Notes: generated by a model not told the origin, from the sequence alone. DNA of 64,000 nt from Nocardioides turkmenicus (GCF_011045035.1 NZ_JAALAA010000015.1:62001-126000); one strand, 5' to 3'; shown: positions 41,030 to 51,681, numbered from the stretch's first letter. Program-made: numbers and translations.

Positions 41030-42043
41030 TCAGGCCACCTCCTCGGGGATGTCGGTGTGGTTCGCGGCGTGGGCGGGGCCGTCCGGGTTCTCGGCGCTCT
41101 CGGTGCCGTGGCCGGTCAGGGCGAGGAAGACCTCGTCGAGCGTCGGCTGCTGCACGTTGGCGGTCGTGATGGAGATGCCTGCGTGGCGGAGGCCGATGAG
41201 CACGTCGGCGGCCCGGTCGGCATCCGCCAGCGGTACGTTGACGCCGCCGGCCTCGGGAGTCAGCACCGGGCGCTCGCCGGTGACCTTCTCGGCCACGGCA
41301 GCGGCGGCGGCCACTTGGTGCTTGTCGCTCAGTCGCAGGTGGAGCGTGGAGCTGCCGACCGAGGTCTTCAGCTGCTCCGAGGTGCCTTCGGCGACCTTGG
41401 CGCCGCGATCGATGACCGCGATCCGGTCGGCCAGCTGGTCGGCCTCGTCGAGGTACTGCGTGGTCAGCAGGACGGTGGAGCCGCCGGCGACCAGCGTACG
41501 GATGGTGTCCCACATCTGGCCGCGGGTGCGCGGGTCCAGGCCGGTGGTCGGCTCGTCGAGGAAGATGAGCGGGGGACGGGACAGGAGCGAGGCCGCGAGG
41601 TCGAGGCGGCGGCGCATGCCCCCGGAGAACTTCGAGATCTGCCGCTTGGCGGCCTCCTGGAGGCCGAAGGACTCCAGCAGCTCCTCGGAGGCGGCCCGGG
41701 CGGCCTTGCCCGACATGCCGAGCAGCCGGCCGAAGAGGACCAGGTTCTCGGTGGCGGTGAGGTTCTCGTCGACCGAGGCGTACTGGCCGGTGACGCCGAC
41801 GAGCTGGCGCACCTGGTGGGGGTTCGCCTTGACGTCGACCCCGAAGATCTCCGCCTTGCCGGCGTCGATCGGGAGCAGGGTCGCGAGCATCTTGAGGGTG
41901 GTGGTCTTGCCGGCGCCGTTGGGACCCAGCACGCCGAAGACCTCGCCGCGGCGGATCTCGAGATCGATCCCGTCGACCGCAGTGAAGTCTCCGAAGGTCT
42001 TGACCAGACCCGAGGCCGATACGGCCAGTTCGGTGGTTGTCAT
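41030..42043 (-). CDS. ABC exporter ATPase (DrrA-like)
   Basis: The 337-residue protein is the ATPase partner of the downstream permease. Walker A is GPNGAGKTTTL, the signature FSGGMRRRLDLA, Walker B LIFLDEPTTGLDP, and the switch region TTQYLDEADQLAD. After residue about 230 comes the DrrA-type C-terminal domain (TLHLRLSDKHQVAAAA, TLDEVFLALTG). GGGAG precedes ATG 42043, and a perfect inverted repeat lies immediately upstream, so expression is probably controlled by a repressor encoded elsewhere. Confidence 0.92.
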   Translation of the reverse strand: MTTTELAVSASGLVKTFGDFTAVDGIDLEIRRGEVFGVLGPNGAGKTTTLKMLATLLPIDAGKAEIFGVDVKANPHQVRQLVGVTGQYASVDENLTATENLVLFGRLLGMSGKAARAASEELLESFGLQEAAKRQISKFSGGMRRRLDLAASLLSRPPLIFLDEPTTGLDPRTRGQMWDTIRTLVAGGSTVLLTTQYLDEADQLADRIAVIDRGAKVAEGTSEQLKTSVGSSTLHLRLSDKHQVAAAAAVAEKVTGERPVLTPEAGGVNVPLADADRAADVLIGLRHAGISITTANVQQPTLDEVFLALTGHGTESAENPDGPAHAANHTDIPEEVA

Positions 42044-42047
42044 GCTC

Positions 42048-42088
42048 CCACGGTGAAGGGCCCCGGTTTCAGGGCGCCTTCACCGTGG
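42048..42088. promoter_or_regulatory. Inverted-repeat operator before the DrrAB-like exporter
   Basis: CCACGGTGAAGG (42048-42059) and its exact reverse complement CCTTCACCGTGG (42077-42088) flank a 17-base spacer just upstream of ATG 42043. The centre-to-centre distance (29 bases) is near three helical turns. GGTTTCA recurs at about 42065, 42087 and 42109. Confidence 0.6.
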
Positions 42089-42110
42089 TTTCACGACGCT
42101 GCGGCGGGTT

Positions 42111-42665
42111 TCAGCGGGCCGCGTCCAGGCGCGCCAGCACGTCGTCGAGGTCGTCGCCGACCACCAGCGACTCGGCGGGGGAGCCGTGCAGGAACCCCGC
42201 CTCGGCGATGCGCTCCATCATCTCCACGAGCGGGTCCCAGAAGCCGTCGATGTTGAGCAGGCCGACCGGCTTGCCGTGCAGCGACAGGGTCTGCCAGGTC
42301 CAGACCTCGAAGAGCTCCTCGAGGGTGCCGATCCCGCCGGGGAGGGCGAGGAACGCCTCGGCCCGCTCGGCCATCATCGCCTTGCGCTCGTGCATGGTGT
42401 CGACCACGATCGTCTGCATCCCCGGCGCGCCTTCGACGCGACCCCACTCGCGTTCGACCATGAACCGCGGGATCACGCCGAAGACCTTGCCGCCGCCGTC
42501 GATGGCGCCCTGCGAGATCTGGCCCATCAGGCCACCGCCGCCCGCGCCGTAGACCAGCTCGATCCCGCGCTCGGCGAGCCCCTTTCCGACCGCATAGGTC
42601 TTTCCTGCGAGCGTCGGGTCGTTGCCGTCGCGGGAACCGAGAAAGACCGCCAGGTGCTTGATCAT
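42111..42665 (-). CDS. LOG-family nucleotide phosphoribohydrolase
   Basis: The 184-residue protein carries the lysine-decarboxylase-like motif LPGGIGTLEELFEVWTW and the upstream VYGAGGGGLMGQISQGA, which define the LOG family. Members split cytokinin riboside monophosphates or purine nucleotides into base and ribose 5-phosphate. A TAATCT box ends six bases before ATG 42665 and no ribosome site is present, so the message is probably leaderless. It follows the mycothiol-dependent enzyme gene by 9 bases but has its own promoter box. Confidence 0.9.
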   Translation of the reverse strand: MIKHLAVFLGSRDGNDPTLAGKTYAVGKGLAERGIELVYGAGGGGLMGQISQGAIDGGGKVFGVIPRFMVEREWGRVEGAPGMQTIVVDTMHERKAMMAERAEAFLALPGGIGTLEELFEVWTWQTLSLHGKPVGLLNIDGFWDPLVEMMERIAEAGFLHGSPAESLVVGDDLDDVLARLDAAR

Positions 42666-42674
42666 GCGGAGAGA

Positions 42675-43502
42675 TTAGTCGTCCGTGATCGCCTGGTTCG
42701 TCAACGCCCGGAAGCGCTCGTAGATGTCCCTGTCGCCGGTCACCTGGATGCCCTCGTCGTCGCGCCGGCGCCACAGCCAGGCGTCGAGGTCTGCGGCCGG
42801 CCCCTCGATGACGACGGCCGGCTCGGTGCCGGCGGGGACGTCCTCGGCGGGGACGACGCTGATGTCGGGCTCGTTCTCGAGGCGGTCGCCGTTGGGGCGG
42901 GTGCCGGAGACGAGGCCGAGTTGCACCCAGGTCCGGGTGTCGGTGTCGACGGCGTCGACGCGCACGTGGTCGTCGCTGCCCGCGAAGGTCGCCCAGTCGG
43001 GCTTCCCGCCGTAGAACACGTCGAGGAGCTCGTCGATCCCGTCCGCGGCGAGCGCGGGGTCGAGCGGCGTCACCGCGCCGGCGGTGAGCTCGGCGTCGAG
43101 GCGGTGGATGAGGATCTCGTGGGCCTGCCTGCGATAGGTGAAGCCAGCGGTCTGGTCGTTCGACCACGACCAGGCGGGCTCCTCGGGCGCGGTCTCCTCG
43201 AGGGTCTTGATGAACCTGGCGTTGAGCTCGTCGAAGCGGGCGAGGAGGTCCTGGTAGCTCGCGTCTTGCGGGCGCTCGAGCTCGGTGAAGGTCTCCTCGG
43301 TCGGCTCCGCGGGACGGCTCTCCAGGACGTACGTCCAGAAGTGCTGCACCTCCGCGGCGACGTGCCACAGCAGGTCGGCGGCGGTCCAGTCCGGGGCGGT
43401 GGGGACCGGGGCCGTGGGGTCGGTGTCTGCCAGCACGGCACGGAAACGGGCCGACTCGGACCGGATGTGGTCGAGGTAGGCGGCGGGGGTGAGACGGGAC
43501 AT
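42675..43502 (-). CDS. Mycothiol-dependent maleylpyruvate isomerase-family enzyme
   Basis: The 275-residue protein has the DinB-like four-helix N-terminal domain of the MDMPI family (TAPDWTAADLLWHVAAEVQHFW, RRQAHEILIHRLDAEL) whose histidines bind zinc, and a C-terminal domain related to sterol-carrier folds. These enzymes use mycothiol, the actinobacterial thiol, in isomerisation or transfer reactions. ATG 43502 (MSRLTPAAYL) is preferred because TATGGT ends seven bases upstream. GTG-initiated extensions lack support. The substrate is unknown. Confidence 0.82.
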   Translation of the reverse strand: MSRLTPAAYLDHIRSESARFRAVLADTDPTAPVPTAPDWTAADLLWHVAAEVQHFWTYVLESRPAEPTEETFTELERPQDASYQDLLARFDELNARFIKTLEETAPEEPAWSWSNDQTAGFTYRRQAHEILIHRLDAELTAGAVTPLDPALAADGIDELLDVFYGGKPDWATFAGSDDHVRVDAVDTDTRTWVQLGLVSGTRPNGDRLENEPDISVVPAEDVPAGTEPAVVIEGPAADLDAWLWRRRDDEGIQVTGDRDIYERFRALTNQAITDD

Positions 43503-43580
43503 GCAGCGAACCATAGGTGTCACAGCCCCTCCTCTGCCTCTGGGTTTTCTTCTCCGGCTGTCTCAGGGGGCGAACACGCT

Positions 43581-43620
43581 TTGCGAGATGCATGCAGGGT
43601 GACGTATGTTCATGCATATG
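43581..43620 (+). promoter_or_regulatory. argC promoter with overlapping ArgR-type boxes
   Basis: TTGCGA (43581-43586) and TATGTT (43605-43610) are 18 bases apart, and the -10 element ends seven bases before ATG 43618. Two ATGCAT-containing half sites (GATGCATGCA at 43588 and TTCATGCATATG at 43609) flank the -10 element, resembling actinobacterial ARG boxes. Repression by the ArgR of this operon is expected. Confidence 0.7.
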
Positions 43621-44649
43621 ACGAAGAAGCGCGTCGCCGTCGCCGGTGCCAGTGGATATGCCGGAGGTGAGCTGCTCAGGCTGCTGCTGGCCCACCCCGA
43701 GGTGGAGATCGGCGCCCTGACCGCCGCCTCCAGCGCGGGCAAGACCCTGGGGAGCCTCCAGCCCCACCTGCTCCCGTTGGCAGACCGAGTGCTGGAGCCC
43801 ACCAACGCCGAGACCCTCGCCGGTCACGACGTCGTCTTCCTGGCGCTGCCGCACGGGGAGTCCGGTCCGATCGCCGCGAGCCTGCCCGACGACGTGGTCG
43901 TGATCGACTGCGGCGCCGACTACCGGCTCGCCGACGCCGAGACGTGGGCGAAGTTCTACGGCACCGACCACGCCGGCACCTGGCCCTACGGGCTTCCCGA
44001 GCTTCCCGGACAGCGGGAGACCCTGTCCGGGGCCAACCGGATCGCGGTGCCCGGCTGCTTCCCGACGGTCTCCACCCTCGCCCTGGCCCCTGCCGTCGAG
44101 TCGGGCATCGTCGAGCCCGAGGTCGTCGTGGTCGCCGCCACCGGCACCAGCGGCGCGGGCAAGTCCTCCAAGCCCCACCTGATCGGCGCCGAGGTCATGG
44201 GCAACGTGAGCGCCTACGGCGTCGGCGGCGTCCACCGCCACACCCCCGAGATCGTCCAGAACCTCGCCGGGCTGGTCGACGGCGAGGTGTCGGTCTCCTT
44301 CACCCCGGTCCTGGTGCCGATGCCGCGGGGCATCCTGGCCACCTGCTCGGCCAAGCTCGCGTCCGGCGTGACGGCGGCGGATGCCCGCGGCGTCTACGAG
44401 AAGGCGTACGGGGACGAGCCGTTCGTCCACCTGCTCCCCGAGGGCCAGTGGCCCCAGACCCAGGCCGTGCTCGGCTCCAACGCGGTCCACCTGCAGGTGG
44501 CCGTCGACGAGGCCGCCGGGCGGCTGGTCGTGGTCGGGGCGGAGGACAACCTCGCCAAGGGCACCGCCGGCGGAGCGATCCAGTGCATGAACCTCGCCCT
44601 CGGTCTCGAGGAGGCCGCCGGCCTGTCGACCGTAGGGGTGGCCCCGTGA
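43618..44649 (+). CDS. argC: N-acetyl-gamma-glutamyl-phosphate reductase
   Basis: The 343-residue enzyme reduces N-acetylglutamyl phosphate with NADPH in arginine synthesis. KKRVAVAGASGYAGGELLRLL is the nucleotide-binding start, IAVPGCFPTVSTLAL contains the catalytic cysteine and GVGGVHRHTPEI the acid-base histidine. ATG 43618 is chosen because TATGTT sits seven bases upstream and homologues begin MTK; ATGs at 43606 and 43612 are in frame. The stop overlaps the GTG of argB by four bases. No argJ lies between argC and argB, unlike most actinobacterial operons. Confidence 0.95.
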   Translation: MTKKRVAVAGASGYAGGELLRLLLAHPEVEIGALTAASSAGKTLGSLQPHLLPLADRVLEPTNAETLAGHDVVFLALPHGESGPIAASLPDDVVVIDCGADYRLADAETWAKFYGTDHAGTWPYGLPELPGQRETLSGANRIAVPGCFPTVSTLALAPAVESGIVEPEVVVVAATGTSGAGKSSKPHLIGAEVMGNVSAYGVGGVHRHTPEIVQNLAGLVDGEVSVSFTPVLVPMPRGILATCSAKLASGVTAADARGVYEKAYGDEPFVHLLPEGQWPQTQAVLGSNAVHLQVAVDEAAGRLVVVGAEDNLAKGTAGGAIQCMNLALGLEEAAGLSTVGVAP

Positions 44650-45587
44650 TCGATCTGGAGACCGTCTCGCACGAACCCGGTCGCCCCGACCCCGCCAAGG
44701 CCCGCACCCTCGCCGGCGCCCTGCCGTGGCTGAAGGAGTATCACGGCAAGATCGTGGTGGTGAAGTACGGCGGCAACGCCATGACCGACGACACCCTCAA
44801 GCGCGCCTTCGCCGAGGACATCGCCTTCATGCGGTTCGCCGGCTTCAAGCCGGTCGTCGTCCACGGCGGCGGCCCGCAGATCTCCAGCATGCTCGACCGG
44901 CTCGGCATCGAGTCGGAGTTCCGCGGCGGGCTGCGGGTGACCACCCCCGAGGCCATGGACGTGGTCCGGATGGTCCTGGTCGGCCAGGTGCAGCGCGAGC
45001 TCGTCGGCCTGATCAACGAGCACGGCCCGCTGGCCGTCGGGCTCTCCGGCGAGGACGCCGGGCTCTTCACCGCCGAGCCGGCCAGCACGGTCGTCGACGG
45101 CGAGGAGGTCGACCTCGGCCAGGTCGGCGAGGTCGTCGACGTGCTTCCCGCCTCGGTCCTCGACATCATCGAGGCCGGCCGGATCCCGGTCGTCTCCAGC
45201 GTCGCTCCCGACGCCGACGGCGTGATCTACAACGTCAACGCCGACCGCGCCGCCTCGGCCCTCGCCGTCGCACTGGAGGCCGAGAAGCTGCTGGTCCTCA
45301 CCGACGTCGAGGGTCTCTACCTCGACTGGCCCGACCCCGAGGAGGTCATCGGCGAGATCAGCCCCGAGGCCCTCGAGAGCATCCTCCCCGACCTCGCCAG
45401 CGGGATGATCCCGAAGATGAGCGCCTGCCTCGAGGCGGTCAAGGGCGGCGTCAAGCGCGCCACCGTCGTCGACGGCCGCGAGCAGCACGCCGTGCTGCTG
45501 GAGCTGTTCACCGCCGAGGGAGTCGGCACCCAGGTGCTCCCCGGCGTCACCACCAAGACCCGCAAGGCAAGGGAGCTGGACAGATGA
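44646..45587 (+). CDS. argB: Acetylglutamate kinase
   Basis: The 313-residue kinase phosphorylates N-acetylglutamate. KIVVVKYGGNAMTD, PVVVHGGGPQISSML, FRGGLRVTTPEAMDVVRMVL and IYNVNADRAASALA are the standard motifs. The N-terminal extension of about 25 residues (DLETVSHEPGRPDPAKARTL) is common in the arginine-inhibited hexameric form. GTG start overlaps argC; its TGA overlaps the ATG of argD. Feedback control by arginine is likely from the family type. Confidence 0.95.
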   Translation: MIDLETVSHEPGRPDPAKARTLAGALPWLKEYHGKIVVVKYGGNAMTDDTLKRAFAEDIAFMRFAGFKPVVVHGGGPQISSMLDRLGIESEFRGGLRVTTPEAMDVVRMVLVGQVQRELVGLINEHGPLAVGLSGEDAGLFTAEPASTVVDGEEVDLGQVGEVVDVLPASVLDIIEAGRIPVVSSVAPDADGVIYNVNADRAASALAVALEAEKLLVLTDVEGLYLDWPDPEEVIGEISPEALESILPDLASGMIPKMSACLEAVKGGVKRATVVDGREQHAVLLELFTAEGVGTQVLPGVTTKTRKARELDR

Positions 45588-46759
45588 GCACGTACGGAGA
45601 GCGCTACGCCGCCTCCCTGATGAACACCTTCGGCGCTCCCAAGCTGGTCCTCACCCGAGGCGAGGGCGCCCACGTGTGGGACGAGAACGGCAAGGAGTAC
45701 GTCGACCTGCTGGCCGGCATCGCGGTCAACGCCCTCGGCCACGCCCACCCGGCCCTGGTCTCCGCGGTGACCTCCCAGATGCAGTCGCTGGGTCACGTCT
45801 CCAACTTCTTCACCTCCCACCCGCAGGTCGAGCTGGCCGAGGCGCTGCTCGCCCGGGTCCCCGGCGGGGAGACCGGGCGGGTGTTCTTCGCCAACTCCGG
45901 CACCGAGGCCAACGAGGCCGGCTTCAAGCTGACCCGGCGCACCGGCCGCACCCACATCGTGGCTGCTCAGGGCGCCTTCCACGGCCGCTCGATGGGTGCG
46001 CTCGCGCTGACTGCCAAGGAGGCCTACCGGGCGCCGTTCGAGCCGCTGCCGGGCGAGGTCACCTTCGTCCCCTACGGCGACGCGTCCGCGTTGGCGGCCG
46101 CGGTGACCGACGAGACCGCCGCGATCATCCTGGAGCCGATCCAGGGTGAGGCCGGCGTCATCGTGCCGCCCGCCGACTACCTGGCGGCCGCGCGAGCGGT
46201 CGCCGACGAGCACGGCGCGCTGCTGTGGCTCGACGAGGTGCAGTCGGGTCTCGGCCGCACCGGCCGCTGGTTCGCCCACGAGACCTCCGGCGTGACCGCG
46301 GACATCGTCACCCTGGCCAAGGGCCTCGGCGGCGGCTTCCCGATCGGCGCCTGCATCGGCCTCGGCCGCGCGGCCACGCTCTTCGAGCCCGGCAACCACG
46401 GCACCACCTTCGGTGGCAACCCGGTCGCCTGCGCCGCCGGTCTCGCGGTGATCGAGACGATCGAGTCCGAGGGACTCCTCGAGCACGTCACCGTGCTCGG
46501 CCAGAAGCTGCGCGACGGGCTCGCCGCCGACCCGCGGGTCGCGCGGGTCGACGGCGAGGGGCTGTTCATCGGCGTCGTGCTCGCCGGTCTCGACTCGGGT
46601 GCCGTCGCCGCGGCCGCCCTCGAGGCGGGCTTCATCCTCAACAACGCCACGCCCGAGCGGATCCGGCTCGTGCCGCCGCTCGTGCTCACCGAGGACGACG
46701 CCGAGGCGCTGCTGGCCGCCTGGCCCGCCATCCTCGACCAGGCGGAGGGGGCGAAGTGA
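45584..46759 (+). CDS. argD: Acetylornithine aminotransferase
   Basis: The 391-residue PLP enzyme makes N-acetylornithine from the semialdehyde with glutamate. GIAVNALGHAHPALV, FFANSGTEANEAGFKLTRR, LLWLDEVQSGLGRTG and the Schiff-base lysine in VTLAKGLGGGFPIGA are present. The ATG overlaps the argB stop (ATGA), and its TGA overlaps the GTG of argF, so argC to argR is one overlapping chain of genes. Confidence 0.95.
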   Translation: MSTYGERYAASLMNTFGAPKLVLTRGEGAHVWDENGKEYVDLLAGIAVNALGHAHPALVSAVTSQMQSLGHVSNFFTSHPQVELAEALLARVPGGETGRVFFANSGTEANEAGFKLTRRTGRTHIVAAQGAFHGRSMGALALTAKEAYRAPFEPLPGEVTFVPYGDASALAAAVTDETAAIILEPIQGEAGVIVPPADYLAAARAVADEHGALLWLDEVQSGLGRTGRWFAHETSGVTADIVTLAKGLGGGFPIGACIGLGRAATLFEPGNHGTTFGGNPVACAAGLAVIETIESEGLLEHVTVLGQKLRDGLAADPRVARVDGEGLFIGVVLAGLDSGAVAAAALEAGFILNNATPERIRLVPPLVLTEDDAEALLAAWPAILDQAEGAK

Positions 46760-47679
46760 CCAGACACTTCCTTCGCGACGACGACCTCACCCCGACCGAG
46801 CAGGGCGTGGTGCTGGCGCTCGCAGCGGCGATGAAGCAGGACCCGTACGCCGCCAAGCCGCTCGCCGGCCCGGTGACCGTGGCCACGATCTACGACAAGC
46901 CGACGCTGCGTACGCAGGCATCCTTCTCCTCCGGGATCGCCGAGCTCGGCGGCCACTCGATGCTCGTCGACGGCCGCCTGGCCGGGATCGGTGAGCGGGA
47001 GTCCGTGGCCGACGTCGCCCGGGTGCTCGGCCGGCAGGCGGGCGAGATCGTGTGGCGTACGTTCGCGCAGAGCGACCTCGAGGAGATGGCCGCCCACTCC
47101 GGGGTGCCGGTCGTCAACGCGCTCACCGACGAGTTCCACCCCTGCCAGCTGCTCGCCGATCTGCAGACGCTGCGGGAGCACAAGGGGGCGCTGTCCGGGC
47201 TGACCGCGGCGTTCCTCGGCGACGCGGCCTGCAACATGGGCAACTCCTGGGCCCTGGCCGGGGCCACCGCCGGGATGCACGTCCGGTTCGGCGCGCCGGA
47301 GGGCTACGCCCCCGACGCGGACGTCCTGGTCCGGGCCAAGGAGATCGCCGAGGAGACCGGCGGCTCGGTCTCGGTGACCTCTGACCCGGTCGCGGCGGCA
47401 ACGGGTGCCGACGTACTCATCACCGACACCTGGGTCTCGATGGGCAAGGAGAGCGAGGCGGCCGCCCGGGTCGAGGTGTTCTCGCCCTACGCGCTCACCA
47501 CCGAGCTGCTCGGCCACGCCGACCCCGAGGCGGTCGTGCTCCACTGCCTGCCTGCCTACCGCGGCAAGGAGATCGAGGCCGAGGTGCTGGACGGGCCGCG
47601 GAGCCTGGTGTGGGACGAGGCCGAGAACCGCCGCCACGCCCAGAAGGCGATCCTGGCCTTCCTCTGGGAGCGACGATGA
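46756..47679 (+). CDS. argF: Ornithine carbamoyltransferase, variant phosphate-binding motif
   Basis: The 307-residue enzyme makes citrulline from ornithine and carbamoyl phosphate. TRHFLRDDDLTPTEQ, NALTDEFHPCQLLADLQT, TDTWVSMGKE (the ornithine SMG loop) and VLHCLPAYRG are conserved. The carbamoyl-phosphate loop reads YDKPTLRTQASF where typical ornithine transcarbamylases have DKNSTRTRFSF, so STRTR is replaced by TLRTQ. The second arginine and the threonine are kept. The SMG loop favours ornithine rather than N-acetyl- or N-succinylornithine. Placement in the arg operon agrees. Confidence 0.93.
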   Translation: MTRHFLRDDDLTPTEQGVVLALAAAMKQDPYAAKPLAGPVTVATIYDKPTLRTQASFSSGIAELGGHSMLVDGRLAGIGERESVADVARVLGRQAGEIVWRTFAQSDLEEMAAHSGVPVVNALTDEFHPCQLLADLQTLREHKGALSGLTAAFLGDAACNMGNSWALAGATAGMHVRFGAPEGYAPDADVLVRAKEIAEETGGSVSVTSDPVAAATGADVLITDTWVSMGKESEAAARVEVFSPYALTTELLGHADPEAVVLHCLPAYRGKEIEAEVLDGPRSLVWDEAENRRHAQKAILAFLWERR

Positions 47680-48203
47680 CGACCAACGAGACCCACCGGC
47701 CCGCGACGAAGGGCGCCCGGCAGTCCTTGATCGTCGACATCATCTGGAGCCGGGAGATCCGGTCTCAGACCGAGCTCTCCGAGGCGCTGCTGGCCCACGG
47801 GGTCAACGTCACCCAGGCGACGCTCTCGCGCGACCTGGACGAGCTCGACGCGGTCAAGGTGCGAGCGCCCTCCGGGGCGCTGGTCTACGCGGTCCCCGGT
47901 GAGGGCGGCGACCGCACCGCGGTGGCGCCGGGGGAGTCCGCGAGCGGGCGCAGCAAGCTCGGCCGACTCGCCCGGGAGCTGCTGGTGAGCGCCGACGGGA
48001 GTGCCAACCTGGTGGTGCTGCGTACCCCTGCGGGCGGAGCCCAGTACTTCGCTTCCGCGATCGACCGGGCCGAGTATCCCGACATCCTCGGCACCATCGC
48101 CGGCGACGACACCGTGCTCGTCATCGGCCGCGAGCCGAAGGGCGGAGCGGCGCTCGTCGAGCGTTTTCTCAGCCTCGCCGGCAAGACGACAGACATTCAG
48201 TAG
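47676..48203 (+). CDS. argR: Arginine repressor
   Basis: The 175-residue regulator has an N-terminal winged helix (TELSEALLAHGVNVTQATLSRDLDEL) and a C-terminal oligomerisation/arginine-binding domain (ILGTIAGDDTVLVIGRE). With arginine bound it forms hexamers that bind ARG boxes such as those before argC. Between the domains lies a longer, charged linker (about residues 75-95). ATG 47676 overlaps the argF stop. argG follows after a 27-base gap with its own ribosome site. Confidence 0.95.
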   Translation: MTTNETHRPATKGARQSLIVDIIWSREIRSQTELSEALLAHGVNVTQATLSRDLDELDAVKVRAPSGALVYAVPGEGGDRTAVAPGESASGRSKLGRLARELLVSADGSANLVVLRTPAGGAQYFASAIDRAEYPDILGTIAGDDTVLVIGREPKGGAALVERFLSLAGKTTDIQ

Positions 48204-48230
48204 AGCTTTCAGAGCAAGGAGCAACATCTC

Positions 48231-49687
48231 GTGAGCAAGGTCCTGACCTCCCTTCCCAAGGGTGAGCGCGTCGGCATCGCCTTCTCCGGAGGTCTCGACA
48301 CCTCCGTGGCGGTGGCCTGGATGCGCGACAAGGGCGCGGTCCCGTGCACCTACACCGCCGACATCGGGCAGTACGACGAGCCTGACATCTCCGGGGTCCC
48401 GGACCGTGCGATGGCCTACGGTGCGGAGATCGCGCGCGCCATCGACATCAAGCCGCAGCTGGTCGAAGAGGGCCTCGCCGCGCTCGCCTGCGGCGCCTTC
48501 CACATCCGATCCGGCGGTCGCGCCTACTTCAACACCACGCCGCTGGGCCGCGCGGTGACCGGCACCATGCTGGTGCGGGCCATGCAGGCCGACGACGTCA
48601 ACATCTGGGGCGACGGGTCGACCTTCAAGGGCAACGACATCGAGCGGTTCTACCGCTACGGCCTGATGGCCAACCCCGAGCTGCGGATCTACAAGCCTTG
48701 GCTCGACGCCGACTTCGTCCACGAGCTCGGTGGGCGGCACGAGATGTCGGAGTGGCTGCTCGCCCACAACCTGCCCTACCGCGACTCCACCGAGAAGGCC
48801 TACTCCACCGACGCCAACATCTGGGGCGCCACCCACGAGGCGAAGACCCTGGAGCACCTCGACGTCTCCCTGGAGACCGTCGAGCCGATCATGGGCGTGA
48901 AGTTCTGGGACCCCTCGGTCGCCATCGAGACCGAGGACGTCTCGATCTCGTTCGTCGAGGGTCGTCCGGTCGCGATCAACGGAAAGACCTACTCCGACCC
49001 TGTCGCGCTCGTCTACGAGGCCAACGCGATCGGCGGCCGCCACGGCCTCGGCATGTCCGACCAGATCGAGAACCGGATCATCGAGGCGAAGTCGCGCGGC
49101 ATCTACGAGGCGCCCGGCATGGCGCTCCTGTGGGCGGCCTACGAGCGGCTGCTCAACGCCGTGCACAACGAGGACACCATGTCCAACTACTACAACGAGG
49201 GCCGCAAGCTCGGTCGGCTGCTCTACGAGGGCCGCTGGCTCGACCCGCAGGCGCTGATGCTGCGCGAGTCGATCCAGCGCTGGATCGCCTCCCTGGTCTC
49301 CGGCACCGTCACCCTGCGGCTGCGCCGGGGTGAGGACTACACGATCCTCAACACCGAGGGCTCCCACTTCTCCTACCACCCGGAGAAGCTCTCCATGGAG
49401 CGCGTCGAGAACGCCGCCTTCGGCCCCGTCGACCGCATCGGCCAGCTCACCATGCGCAACCTCGACATCGCCGACTCGCGCTCCAAGCTGGAGATCTACG
49501 CCGGGCATCCTCTGGACCAGGGCACGGTCCTGGTCGAGAACGGCACCCTCTTCGGTGAGCTTCCCGCCGGCGGCTTCGACCGCATCGCGGCGACCAACGG
49601 CAAGCCTGCCGCCGCGCTCCCGGTCGAGGAGACCGTCCTCGACGAGACCGTCCTCGACGAGGTGGCTCTGGAGTCGGGGAACGACTG

Positions 49688-49688
<1 letters not shown>
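48231..49688 (+). CDS. argG: Argininosuccinate synthase, long type
   Basis: The 485-residue enzyme joins citrulline and aspartate using ATP. AFSGGLDTSVAVAWM is the PP-loop; FNTTPLGRAVTGTMLV, NIWGDGSTFKGNDIERFYRYG and YSTDANIWGATHEAKTLE follow. The length and these motifs match the E. coli-like long class rather than the roughly 400-residue class common in many actinobacteria. The C-terminus carries a small acidic repeat (TVLDETVLDE). AAGGAG lies nine bases before the GTG start. The stop overlaps argH by one base. Confidence 0.95.
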
Positions 49689-51111
<1,423 letters not shown>

Positions 51112-51112
<1 letters not shown>

Positions 51113-51681
51113 TGGTGCTCGCGGACCTGCTCGACCAGCGCCCCGAGGTGACCGCTCCGCGGCTCCTCGGGGCGACGCTGTCGTTCGACGGGGTGAAGGT
51201 GCGGCTCACCGAGGTGGAGGCGTACGCGGCCGACGACCCCGGCTCGCACGCCTTCCGTGGCGAGACGAACCGCAACCGGGTGATGTTCGGTCCGCCGGGG
51301 CGGCTGTACGTCTACTTCACCTACGGGATGCACCACTGCGCCAACCTCGTCTGCCACCCGGAGGGCGAGCCCGGTGCGATCCTGCTGCGCGCGGGCGAGG
51401 TGGTCGACGGGATCGAGGTCGCTCGGCAGCGACGCGGGCCCGTACGCGACGTGGACCTCGCCCGGGGACCGGCCCGGCTCGCCTCGGCGCTCGGGATCGA
51501 CCTCACCATGAACGGGACGGCCGACTTCGAGCTCGATCTGGCACCGGCGGAGACGTGGGCGGGGATCGAGGTGGCCACCGGTCCGAGGGTCGGGCTGCGT
51601 CTCGCTCCCGAGCGTCCGTGGCGGTTCTGGGTCTCTGGTGATCCGACGGTTTCGCGCTACCGGCCGGCGAAGGCACTCTGA
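51112..51681 (+). CDS. mpg: 3-methyladenine DNA glycosylase (AAG/MPG type)
   Basis: The 189-residue protein belongs to the AAG/MPG family that removes alkylated and deaminated purines from DNA. VRLTEVEAYAADDPGSHAFRG contains the catalytic glutamate, and MFGPPGRLYVYFTYGMHHCANLV and LARGPARLASALGI are family motifs. The GTG at 51112 overlaps the argH stop; GTG 51115 is equally possible. Linkage to argH is common in actinobacteria. It ends before a 134-base gap containing a DnaA-box-like site. Confidence 0.92.
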
